Part shown: positions 48,001-62,150 of the stretch, piece by piece
Position numbering within the stretch: the first letter of the stretch is position 1
Layout of the letters: every line of letters begins with the position of its first letter
From: Ecdyonurus torrentis
Taxonomy: Eukaryota > Arthropoda > Insecta > Ephemeroptera > Heptageniidae
NCBI GenBank assembly: GCA_949318235.1
Contig: OX439130.1
Coordinates: 44,663,521-44,727,520, forward strand
Direction of reading: 5' to 3'
Length of the DNA stretch: 64,000 bases
Notes under the pieces: generated by a model
The model's input: only the letters and a program-made list of their open reading frames with translations
Told to the model about the DNA's origin: nothing
Database searches by the model: none
Position numbers and translations under genes: made by a program

Positions 48001-49491
48001 GATAGGCAGTACTCTAATATACATCAAATAGTATTATAATGTAAAACGTTCTTTTATTTTTACGTACCGATACGGACACATAAGTTACAAACAAAGGAAG
48101 TAAAAGGCAACATTTCAATATAATATTTTACCACCCACCGCACCCGCTCTCCACCTTGACCTGTGTTATTCTTTTGGCTATGTTGCTACATTTACCATTT
48201 TTCCATAATATATCCAATGCTTTGTAAATTACTGTGTTTCTATGGGTACATAAATAATATCAAATGTCATGTCTATACGAAGAAGCTAAATATCTCATCA
48301 CTCATAAGACGATAGAGAGCAAACAAGTATGTGTATAATAAGATAATGACAATTGTACAAATATAAATATTTCTATATTACATTAACGACTGATACAGGA
48401 CGAGAGATACTGAAATATTATATGCACAATAACAATAGAATTAATTAAAATTTTGTGCAATACTTGCTATAAACACATGTAAACAAAGGAAGTTCCTTAA
48501 ATCAAGGAAATTAGAATGTTCTTTGATTAAATATTATGCTAAAATATATTAAATGATGTCATTTTATGTCCTTTTTTTTCTTATTTATTTATTATAGGGA
48601 AATATAACATTAGATTATGATGAAAGTTACAGCTATACTTCTAAATATCAACTCATTTCCTTGCTGCAAAATCATGAGAGCTATACACAAATGCTTGATT
48701 TGATATTTGATAGCAATTTAAATCCAGTTAAAATAGTAATTTCAACATTCATTTATTAGTTTAATATTTTAGATATCCGATATATTATGATTGACATTGA
48801 ATTACTTTCATTTATATTATAGATATACAGTATGTATCTACGAAAAAAAAAATTTATTGAGAAAAATTGTGGTATAGTTTCCTTGCGAATATTAAAAGTT
48901 TGCACATATTATTTTTATAAGGAATTGAGGGCGGAAGTTTGAGACGTGATAGGTTTGCATTAAAAAAAAAAAAAAAAAGTTATTGTGATTCCCAGGAATT
49001 GACATCTGATACATTTTTTTTTTGTCTCAATTGCTTTGTCTATTCGTGCATAACATTTTCATTCTTTTTCACATCGTCTCAAAATCAAAATTATCTGACG
49101 TGGATATATTGACAATCGTTTTCACTTATATATTGCAATTTTATTTCAACATTGTTTAGTTTTCACTCTGTTTATTTTTGTTGTTATATTTTTAATCTCA
49201 ATTTCTTTAATTTACTTTTACCTAGCTCCCTTTTACATTTTTTATATTTTTTATATTTTTAATATTTTTCTTTGAAGATAATAATCAACTTAATTCTTTG
49301 CTTTTCCAAATATAGTATCATAAACAAGTACTGGTTAAAAAATTTACTTCTTTTAATGCCATTTATGTAAGTTATTATTCATATACTGTATACACTATAC
49401 AAGTTATGAATAAGTAAGAATTATTTTTATATTATATTTATATAAAAAAGCGAAAGGAAAAGGAAAAAAAAAAAAGAAAAATATTATATAA

Positions 49492-49523
<32 letters not shown>

Positions 49524-51772
49524 CGCAGTATACATAATACTGTATAAAAGTTGGATTATACTCCAAAATGTAAATAATGATGTTTCATAAAATACTCTGC
49601 AATATTTCAAACAGAGGAGTTTCTTATAATTTTGGCACAAAACATTTATTCACGATGTTATTATAAATTTCTCTAAATCTAACTCTAACTCGTATCATTT
49701 CCTGTTATACAATTATTATAAAATACAACGAGAAAGTAGAGTATTATGATTTTGTCGATAATTATATTAAAAATTTGAATGCCTATCAATCGTGCGACAA
49801 AATTACTAAACGTGAATCTTAATTCTCATAGTTTCTTTAATTTTTTAAATCGTGTTATTATAATTTTTAATTATAGAAATTCTTTAGAAAAAAGTGCATT
49901 AAAATAATTATTTTATAATATTATGGAATAAACTAATTATAATAATTGATACATAATAAAAAAATAAAAAAACATTTTGATTATTTCATTTAAAATAATA
50001 TAGGAAGATTTAATAATAATAAAAAATTACTAAATTTTTATTTGATTTTTATTACCTTGAAACATTTTTTTAAAGTGAAATTTTTATTAATCATGATATT
50101 TGTAATTGTATTATTAATAGTAATAATGTATAATATTAAAAATGTGACTTTTTTTTTTCTTCTTATTCTTCCAAACTTTCACACGTGTTGAGATGAGTTA
50201 TAGTGCGGGTGCTGAAAAACACGTATATGTCTGGGTCGTCTGTCTGTACCTTCACCTTCACTTGTAAGAGAATGAAAGTGGTTTTTTAAAAACTTGCCCT
50301 GAGATAAATCATTCATCTTTGGGATCATCGTGCAAATGAGAAGAAAGTACTTACACGCAGCATTTACATTTTTTTTTGTCGTGATCACCGTCGATCATTT
50401 CGTTATGCATTCAAATTATTGATCACTGTGGGGAAAAACGATTAAGCTTTTTTACGATGAAAGATTTTTCAGACATGTTACTTTTAGATTTCTATATAAG
50501 ACTGAATATATGAATTAAATTTGAAAGTCAAGTCTCATGGTTATGGGAGTCCAAAAATGAGCTGTGACGGGTAATGCGATTATTTAACCCCCCATGAAAA
50601 TTTCTCCATATACATAATGAATTGATTGCGTTAAAACAAGAAAAGTAATAACAAATAATATTACAGAATAGGGGTGAGAAAAAAGTAATTACCAATACCC
50701 ACTAGTTATATCTCCCTATATGCGAATATTTTATGCAACTTTAATAGTATTTCGTTATGGAAAGGTTCATCCACACCATTCAAATGTGAAATTATGGGGT
50801 TAGAAATAATTAAATAAAAATCATAATTGCTAATAAAAAACAAATTCAAACACAATTATGATTTATTCAAAGAATATCTGCTGTAAAAAAAGTGTAATAT
50901 ATGACGTTTTTAAGTGCAAAGATTTTTATACCGCCTCTTGAAAGTTTAAAAAGATGTTAGTGATAATTATACAGCTTTATTTTTATTAATTTGAAAAAAG
51001 ATTATACTTGAATCTGATAGTAATATAATTAATTAATACGTCTGATAACTGGGACGCTAAGGTTTTATAAATATATTGATTTCATTTTGTAACCTACAGC
51101 AGTTTTAACACAATAGATGAAAATAATTTGATAATTGTAATAAATAATAATTTAATTTTTTAAGATTAAGAGATTATCAACTTTTACAAATGGGAAAAAC
51201 TTTTATGGAAAAAAAAAAGAAGAAAAAAAGTACAACGCCCAAAATTTTAGAAATATCATATATAGAGAAATTTGTATGTGCATATTTTAATTTTATATAA
51301 TTATTTGAATTTTTGTTTCTAGTATAGTTCTTTTTGATATAGTAATTTTAGCAAATATTTTTTAAGTGTCTTGTCTACACATTTTGAATAGCAAATTGAA
51401 TCCATTTGAATTTATTAACTTTTTTAAAATGATCGAAGAAAAGATAAATGCTATTAACCAAATTTTTGAATTTATTAATTTTAATTTTATTTATTTGGTG
51501 CCATAAGCTGTCACTTTTTTTTTTATGACCTTTATGTTATCCATACCGTTCACCGTGATTAAGTTTCGTGTTGTTTTCTGCACTACGCACTTTGTGGTGT
51601 GCTTCATGCTTGACCTAACGTCACAGTTGACATTCGTCACGTCTGTGCAGCTGCTCCCGTGATCACTTTATCATGTCTTTCCTTTATCACTTTGCAAAGT
51701 CACGTCTAACACTTGCAACTTAGTGGAACTCAATTTGCACAGACGCAAATAATATACCAATTTTTGTGATCG

Positions 51773-51776
<4 letters not shown>

Positions 51777-51839
<63 letters not shown>

Positions 51840-51840
51840 T
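51777..51840. repeat. (CT)n microsatellite
   Basis: About 58 bp of CT ending in CCCTCTCC. Other CT arrays of similar kind lie at 35324-35344, 55675-55724, 58382-58445 and 62110-62147. Confidence 0.95.
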
Positions 51841-54800
51841 CCATAATTTGACGCCAAAAAACTCATAATTTTAGTTTTTGGTATTATTGTTTGTTAATAA
51901 GGCCTGTTCACATATTATGGCAATAAATTGATCATTATGATAGTATTTTATGTTTCTTGGAAAACTTTTGAATTCTAAAAAATAAAATCTCTCAATTTTG
52001 CATAAATCTTGCAATTTTGCCAATAAAAATAAATAGTAATAATAATAATAATAAATAAGATCATGGAAAGTTCTAAGAGATGAAAATTTTGCGAAGGTTT
52101 TGATAACATTTACAATATTATAATAATTTAAGTAATATGGCTGCAATCGATTTTATTAATACATATATAAACATTCCTTTGGCGTAAACAGTGCAAATAT
52201 TAAATATGTGACTTATTTACGTTTAGAAATTTTATGTTATTTGTTTGAAGGGTGTGATTCATTAATAACTTACTAGTTAGGTTATCTGAAGGCCTTAGAA
52301 ATCCTAAGACTATAGCATTTTCAGAGTATAGTTAGGTATTCTAATATGCATTTGGATGATCTGTAAGTGCATTGATGATTTGCATTCACGTTCGAACTAT
52401 TATTTTTCACGGTAACTTCAATAAATATATAATGCGAAGCAAACTGAAAACTGAGTATGACGTAATATGAATTGTAAAAGGAGATAATGCATTAAAATTT
52501 GTCACCAAAATCGAGTAGACATTAAATTATACGATAAAGTGTGAAGGTTGGGTTGATCTCCTTAGATATCTAAGCTACTGCATACATGGACGAGATAAGA
52601 TAAAACCTATGAGGAATTAAGTTTGACTATAATATACATTTACTGTAGTTTCTTTTAAACACGTGGCCGCCCAACAGATCTCATTATTTACATACAATCA
52701 TGTTACAGGTTTCTTTTTTATATTATAGATGTAGAATTTAAATATTTATTTATATAAATCAATATATTTATCTCTAATCAAAATATTTCAAGTGATGGTC
52801 ACTTTTTTTTGTTTTGATCTAGTTTAGTGAACTCAAAATTCTTAATCTGATATCATTTTGTATTTAATTAATGATTCACCTTCTTTCGTATTTAAATTAG
52901 TATAGCTCTCGATGTGTATAAGATAAGACACTCTGAATGATGAAATATCAAGATTTTTACTTCCTTCATGAATGCTGAGTTTATTCGGAAATAAAGTGTG
53001 GTATGACGTGGTACTGGCAAGTGAAGCAATTTCAAGTAAACTTTTGACTTTTTTTTCTTTCATGACTCAATTATATTATAGTTGTAATCCCTGACCTGAA
53101 CTTGATACTAATTGTAATTAGTTTAAAAAAAAAAAAAAAACAGATCACCGTCCTTATATGGACACCAAAATAAATTGTTGATAATTTGATGATAACTTGG
53201 TAAATTGTGCGCCAAATTGTCAAATTGTTAAAAGTATTCTTCTAAAGCAAAAAAAAAAAAAAAAGTTATACTCGTAAAATATCAGGAAAAAACAAACATT
53301 ATTATCTTATTTGTATGGTACTGTACATTCTTTCCAGTTAATGCACTTAAAAGCACTAAGATTTACTTAATTTTATCAATACTCCCTTGCATGAGGATAT
53401 TGATGAAGCTATATGAACCCATTAAAATTTCCATATTTAATTAAAAACGATGAAACAGACGGTAATGTCTCATATTTCACCTAAACGTAATTTGATCTTT
53501 TATAAACTTTCATGACGTCACAAAGTCTCTCAGCTGACCATCAAATGTTTACACACTCACAATATTGCTCGTCACTTTCTGGACTGAAAATCAAGTGGTT
53601 CATGATGCCTTCATTTTAGCCTCAGGTGACCTGTCTGTGATGGCCGCACCCAACCTAGCTCCCAACTATATAGTTGTCTGTCATCTTTTGCTCAAAAAAA
53701 AGATTTCTATGTTCGTGAAGCAAAAAGAAAAACATCTTCATGCTTGAATTCTCTCATCTTTCACTTGAAACACGTGAGGAATTGAAACTCAAATACAGAG
53801 TGATAAAAAAATTAAAAAAACAAAAACAAAAAAAAGACACAGGTGTTTTTGGGTTGGCTTCTTTTGAATTTTAATTTACATAATAGTTTTATTGTATTCT
53901 AGATCCGTGATATTTTATTACACCTTATTTGTTATATTGATCGTGATCAAATTAGAGCATTTTTTTTATATTATACGATTGAAAAATATGAATAATATTT
54001 AAATTTCATACACACCTGTTTTATTTCTTAAGCACTCTTAATTTTGCAATGCTACTCTAATTATTTTTATTTTATGATCTAAGAAAACTTTATATTTGTA
54101 TAGAAAACAAGAGTGATTTTCCCGGATATCCTGGATAGTGGAAAAGAAATATTAAAAAAACAATTTTAATGTTATTGATATCTTAGTCCATTACTAAAAT
54201 CCATTACTAAGTTTGCCTCACCACAAAGTCACAGATCATAAAATTTTGTCTATAAAAAATGTTCATTATTTCATCAACAACTTTGATTCCAACCTAATAT
54301 ATTAGTATATAAAAAAAAGTAAACAATGAACCGTTATTTAAACCTATCTTAACTTACATTAAACTTTTACTTATATACAGTATAATAATACATCCTTTAA
54401 AGTATAAAAATTATTTAGTGTAATAATTGAGTATAATATGTGAGAGTTTAAATTGCAATATCACTTCTCCGGTAAATGTTTATTAAAGTACTATGTGCAT
54501 GGGAAAAAAGAAGTCAGAATAAATATTTATACATATTTTCCTTTCAAAGAAATTATATATTATAGTATTATACACTGTGCAATGAGATCATTGAAGTCAG
54601 CATATTAAGAAATAAAGTGTACATAAAAAAAAACATATTGTAAAGGATTTTCTTACTTGAAGATATAAGGAAAGCTAATTCAATTAGCAGCTTGAAGTCT
54701 ATTTGAGTATGAAAGCTAAAGTACAAGATATAGGAGGAGGAAAGAAAAAAAAATATATATATATATATAAATAAAGGGCTTCTATGCTTATTGTTAAATA

Positions 54801-55671
54801 CCGTATCGTATTTTGGTGATAATACCCTAATATCACTTTAAATTTTATTTTTCTTGCTGTTTTCATACTATAATGGAATACATAGTAACAGCACTAATAT
54901 TATGCTAAATATAATGTGAAAAATGTAATAATACAAGAAATACGATTTTTTCTTACTGATCTCTAGCAGTTATTTATATTGGTAACAAAACAGTTACAAC
55001 AAGAGTTGGTCTTGTCAAATATTTACATTTTATAATATTATATAATTCATAAATATTAGTATGCGAAAAATATGTTCTTGATTTGGCTTATATGCATTCA
55101 ATTATTATCATTTTTTATTTTGTAGCGATAACATGACGCTGTTTCCATGTTATATTTATGACTGTGTCTTGATTCGCGTGATTTTTTGCGACAGAATTTA
55201 AAATACACGCCATGTGAAGTCTCTGCTAAGTATAAAAATTCAACTAAGTCAACTGTATTAATATTCAGTTATCCACATTGAAGTGTTTGTAAACAATTAT
55301 TTAAATGTATCAATATAATAATAATTAAATATTGTGAAACAGAAAATAATAATATGTTGTCTATACGTTCAAGTACAATATTATATAAAAAGTTACCAAT
55401 AAAATGAAACAAATAATGATTCTAAGAATGAAATTAAAAAGTAATTGAGAGTAAATTTTGAACTAAATACTTCACATATCTGCAAAGTTGTAACATTTAT
55501 ATTATTATTAATATTAATAAAAAATAATAATAATAAAAAGCTATACATCAGTTGCATGAGTGAATCGCTTATATATGAAGAAGAAAAAAAAAGCATTTAA
55601 AAATAAGTAGTATTCCATATGTTGTTTTTTTAACTTCTCTATTAATTAAATCCACTTATACTACAACTGTC

Positions 55672-55722
<51 letters not shown>

Positions 55723-58378
55723 GTCTCCCCCTCCCTCTTCAATATACATTACGACTCTGTAATCTGACACCAGAACATAAGGAGGGTCATCGTTGAATAT
55801 ATTTAAGTCTTATAGTTTTAGTTTCCTCAAAAAACAGAGCCATTTGTATAATTAGAAAAAAAAACTATATATATAGTACTCGTCTAAAATTGCAGTAATC
55901 AACAAAACACAATAGAAAACATAAACTCGCGTGCTTGTAGACATTACAACAACAAAGTTGTTTATATTATATTATAACAATGTAAAATGAGCTTTAATGT
56001 CAATTATATAGGGGATATATAGAAAACTAGGCGTGCCTCATCTTTATAGTGCAGGTAAATGTCATGGTCGTCAAAGAAAAGAAAAATAAATAATCTAAAA
56101 GATTTATTTCTCTGGAGAGCTATTATAACAATCAAATTATATACGAATCATTGTATGCATGTAATTATTGTGAGTAATTTCGCATACATAAATATAAGAA
56201 GTTTTTGATGTATATCGTATATAAAAAGATCACATGGGAATTTTAATACAGTAATTATATAACAGTATTTAAGTACGCGGGTCATGTTAAGTGTTTTTGA
56301 TAGCTTTATTATTTTTATCATTTTTAATGAATTAAAAGAGCAGTCATATTGGAAATTTTAGGATAAAACATGCAACCAAAATGTTGGTGTACACATGGTT
56401 CTGATAAATTATTTTACCTTTCAAAATCTCGCGCTTAATTTTCAATATTATTCATCTAGAGAAGCAACCGCAAGATTTAAATGGTAAAAATACATTGGTA
56501 GACTTATATTTTCGTATACTAAAACGAATTACATTTGAAACCAATCTACAAAATACTTTAAAAGTACTTTTTACGTTGTATAAAAAAATTGCTTTCGTAT
56601 TTTTTTGTCTTCCATACAGTAATAACTTTTTATATAATATTGTATTGAGAAAAGTAGCAACAATATAAACGTGTCCACATTTAAGATCCAAAAAATTGTT
56701 GCTAAAGCAATCTAAAAATATAAAGTGAGTATACAGCAATTACTTCATATACGGGCCACGCTTCAAATTTTTACTGTTAAAATAATATTACACAGTATAT
56801 TATACGAAAAACAAAACAAAAAGTAATTTATTTTTATTGATTTGTGCATTGCTATAACTGTGGCATTCCACAACAGGTGCATGTATATAATTTTATATAA
56901 TAACAACGATATAGTACTGATGGTGAAACATTTGCAAAATAATCGCAAGCAAGGTTAGCAACTGTGTCAGTAATGTATATTATATATTTTAAAAGGCTCA
57001 ACTTGAAAAAAAAAAAAAAAAAAAACTTCATCTCAATTTAATGTAGTTGTTTTAGGGCAAATTACTTTTAAGACAAAAAAAAAATTGTGTTTGAAGTAAT
57101 CATGTAAAATAATTGTATAAAGAATGTCATTTTTATATATAGCAAGAGCGCAATTATATTTTGAGTACTTCTATATACAATTAACCCATAAGATGTGCCC
57201 TCCAGGGGTACGATATATATATAAATAATACTTATAGTACACGTAATGCAGTTATAGTTTGTTATACATTTTTATATTGTCTGTTGAAATCTTATCCAGA
57301 ATGAAAATGTATAGCTAAAAGTCTTTCATTGACACTATAAATTTTTGTGTGTGAAACGAGTGAGATCTTATATGATAAAATAATATCTTCTTAATTATAG
57401 ACACTCCGTGAAATAAAATTTTACACATTGCCTTATAGTCTTACAGTGCTTTCATTTTTAGACTGTTTAATGCTCCATATTATAAATGTATATTCCGTAA
57501 GGCACTAACAAAAAAAAAATTATATCAATGTATGTATCAATGTGTACGTATACGTAATAATGGTTTTCGTAAATTCTGTTCTCTGTATACCGACCGATAC
57601 ACGAATGATTGCTTTTTATTCTTGGACCAATTTTATCATGCAAAATAAAATAAATAAATAAGTCCCGAGATTCTAACAATGTGTGCGATAGGTCGACTTT
57701 TTGAACAATCGCCCAAAATTGCTGATTGTTGAATTTTCAAATGACCTTCTTGAAGCATTCTTAAATGCTCCGGATTGTACAGTGTATAAGTGCGCATTTT
57801 GGTGACAAAAGTACGAACAGAATATCATTGAAATTACTTGGATCTAAATTTATCTCCCAAAATAAAAATATTATTTCAAATCGCATGTATATTTTGTATA
57901 CTGTATAACCTATCACAACCATACCTTGCATAATTATGTATGTTTTGTAATTCCGGATCTAATCATGTATATATATACGCTGCATCCTGTATTTAACACT
58001 TCCTAATAATTAGTTTTACAAAAGGTGTGACAAAATTCACTTTCTTGTCACGATAAATCTAAAACATTAGCTAAACTTATGCAGTATGTATATAACCGTT
58101 CTCTACAGTATATCTATGTGTATGTGTATAATGTTTATCTACTCTGCTCCACAAACCGACTACCACAGTTATTATTAGCTTCAATTTTTTTTATTTTTTT
58201 ATTTTTTTTTTACACACTGGCAAATCATAAAAATAAATAATATACAAGGAAAGTTGCGTCAATTTTTTTTATATTGTTATTACTTATAAAAATGTTTCAT
58301 TGTATTTTTTTTCTCTTAGCTATTGGAGAGAAATGTAATAAGTTTAATATTTTTATATAGAACGAAGATCTTAAAAAA

Positions 58379-58381
<3 letters not shown>

Positions 58382-58445
<64 letters not shown>
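58382..58445. repeat. (CT)n microsatellite
   Basis: 64 bp of uninterrupted CT. A T tract of about 29 lies 130 bp further on (58571-58599). Confidence 0.95.
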
Positions 58446-58448
<3 letters not shown>

Positions 58449-58568
58449 AGTATCTTGAAATGATGTATAAAAATAATATATATGTCAATTTTATATATTT
58501 ATAAAAAAATAATAACGCATACCATATTAGAAGAAAATTATATGATTATTATAAGATATGAAACATTG

Positions 58569-58599
<31 letters not shown>

Positions 58600-61500
58600 C
58601 AATTTTCTAATTTCACTGAATTATAAATTGATATAAAAATGAGAAAATTTCTAGATAATAAAATATCTATTCATTTAAAACTGAAGCTTCGTGTGAATTA
58701 AATACAATAATTTTATGCATAAAAAGAATAACGTTATTTTCTATTACAAACGTGAGATTTTAGTCCATTGTTTATAATGCACATATGGAATGCGTGTGCG
58801 TATAGGTCTAGGTTATCATTATTATTGTTTAGTTTTTTTTTTTTTTTTTTCGGAAATAAAAAAAAGTCGTGTGTTTAACTATTGATTAAATAAAAAGAGA
58901 TAATGTAGTTTTATTTAGAGAAAGGTTTATTGTTGTTGTTATTAATTTAAAGTTGATTTTTTTGGGGAGAGAAAAAGTATTTTTGTGGTTCCAATTTTTG
59001 ACACAATTTGTGAACTTTTATAACGTTAAAAAAAGTGTGCAATGAAATGGTAAATACCTTAATATGACTTGCAATTTTAAATTTTTGTTAGCTCCAGTTA
59101 AATTTTAAGATACGGGGAGAAAAAAACGCATTATTATATAGAAAAAAAGTAAGTATTTTAGATCGCCCGATTATTAAATGTTTAAAAAGGAAAATATTTC
59201 TAAAATATTATACTTATCATAGATACTTTTTCTGTACTTCATATTATTATTTTTAAACTCTGTAAAAGGTAACATTTCACTTGTACAGTATATATAATCA
59301 AATTAAAGAAAGTGCACCTCATGAACGATATAGAAATTCATATCAAGTATTAATTTTCTTCTCAAACTGTGACTTCTAAAAAAAAAGTGCGTGAGAACTT
59401 TTGGCCTGATTTTCACCTCGTATGGGAGCAGATCACACATTATTTTCCATTGTGGCCAGTGGCCAAAGTGCGTGACACGATGCAAAAATTTCAGGTCAAA
59501 TGTTTCTAATATTCAAAATACTTAAATATATATTTGTAGAAGACAACAAACAACAAAATCACGAAAAATATTAAACAAAAATTGAAAGTTTAATATTTTT
59601 TTGAGAAAGTAAATTGAAATATTTTCTATCAATTATCACAAAAATGGTATAATAATATTCCTTATACGTTAATTTGTATTTTCCAAGACCTAGAAACTCT
59701 TATTTTTGTTAACACAAAACAGCTACATAAGGATGTTAAATAAACTAAAAAGAAAAAAATGTGTGTATTTGTCTCATTTACTCCACATTGTGTAAGTTAA
59801 ATATTTATTTCCTGACTTTCAAGCCACAAAATCTCCTTGAGTATTCGTAAAAGCCTTCGATATTCATTGTTTGTATGAACAATATGGCATACAATTTTTA
59901 CTTCATTGCCTTATGGAAACATCATGTATTTATATGGAGCAAATACTTAATTTAAACTTTTAAGTCTCTCTACAAATAATACTGGTTGCACCAATTTTGT
60001 TAAGGTTTATTTTAGTTAAACGCAATTTTCTCACAAGTAAAATATAGGTCTAAAATGGCCAATACGTACTTTAACGTGTAGTTAAAAATTGGTAAAAGTG
60101 TCCCCAAATTCATGTTTTCACCCAAACTGGTACCGATCTAAAATTAGTAACCAATCATACTTAATAGATAACGTTTCCATTTCCACCAATAATAAAATGT
60201 ACTCAGTTATAATATTTGGACGATTAGTAACATATTTTAGCACTTTTTCATACCATTTTATCGAGTTTATTTATAAAGAAGGATCATAACAATAATTATT
60301 GATTTATGAGTCTATAGATGCTTATAACATTAAAATTAAAACGTAAGCGATAAGTATCCTACTGGAAAGACCATTGATTTTTTTTTACGTCGTACATAAA
60401 TTATTTATTATTATTTTGAGTACAATAACTATTATTCAATCCTAATTTAGAATTCAATTTCTTTGTATCAATTACAATACAATACAGTATACAAAAAGGT
60501 ATTACATACCATAGATATGTCTATTTTACATACTATAATTAACTTTTTTTCTTTCCAAAAATTAAATGACACGTGTCATATATATATGAACCACGTGCCA
60601 TGATTTACCTTGGCCGCGGGCAAGGTTATTTCAATGCACAAATACCGTTATTAAAAATTATTATTATATTATATTGTTGACCCACACACACACAGCAGCA
60701 ATTCACACCTTTTAGTCGCACTACATGGAAACTAGTAGGGAGTATAACGGTGTAAGCATTTAAAAAAAAAAAAAAAACTTGTTTTGTTTATATTTTACTT
60801 TTTGATTACGCTGGAGTCAATCCAGCTATATAGATGAGTCACTTTCATGTGAAGGAGAACATTCATAAGAGTTCATAAACATTATAACATAATATATGGG
60901 TGAGTCTTACTTTTTTGTTGTATGAGAAGCCTCATAGTATGGAAAATGGAGGTGTGAATCATTGAATAATATCGGGAGTACTGCTGGACAAGACAAGAGC
61001 TCATGCTGTGAACATTAGTGATGTGATGATGATGACTTTCATTGTACATTTACTTTTGCAAAAAAAAAAAATATATATATTATATAATAATATTAATAAT
61101 AATAAATCGTCAATAGGCAGTGTTTTGTTTTTTAACATGATTTCTTTAAAGAAAATTTAATATAATGTAAGTTTATAGTAATTGAAGATGGAAAATTAGA
61201 TATTTTTAATGTTTTTATAGTATACTATAAATGCTGATATGAGCGACTTAATCAAGGTGTTCTAAAGTACACTCTATGAAGAGTACTAAATGAAATCTTC
61301 TTCTTGGTTTCTATACGATAATAATATACAGAACTTCGTATATTTCGATATATTTAAAATAATAATAATAAAACGATACGTATAATACGTATTACGTTTT
61401 TTGTATTAATATTTTCAAGTTGATGACTACTTTGTACCTGTTTCTGTGATTTCAAAATATTCACTATTCAAAGGAGATAAGTGCTAATTTTTTAATGGTG

Positions 61501-62107
61501 TAAGCATTCAGACCATATTTTACAAGCCATATATTAAATTACTGTGAAATAATAAAATCTCTAATGTTTTTGTCTTAATTCAATCCCATATTTTCACTTT
61601 TTTTCCCCCATTATTTTATAATTTCATTTTATACCTTGAAAACAAGGAGGAGGACTTTTAATAATAAAATTTTTATTAAGACAATGAACTTTCTTCAAAA
61701 ACATAAGTCAAGGTCGCATATAAAATAAATATTTTCATCTCATGTCTGTTTTCAAGCTAAAAAAATAATATACGTAGGAAAAAAAAAAGAAGAAGAAGAG
61801 GATTTTGAATTTAATATGGTATAGTTTACTGATTTTAGACTACCTTGAATGGTAACTAGTATTATTTTTTGAATGACTAAATAAATGAAGATTAACCACA
61901 TTAGGACGGCCTACATAATAATATTGCTCTCGCTCGAGTTCTAAAATATTGTGGTCTTGTATATACATGAGAAACCACAGTGAACGAGCGACATTTGAAT
62001 CTGATTTACCACATCAAGTAAATAGCTTCAATTACCGTAATTACTTGTCAACTATATTTGTCTTTCGTTGTCAATTTGAAAGAGCTAACAAGCATAATCA
62101 TAGCGCA

Positions 62108-62150
<43 letters not shown>
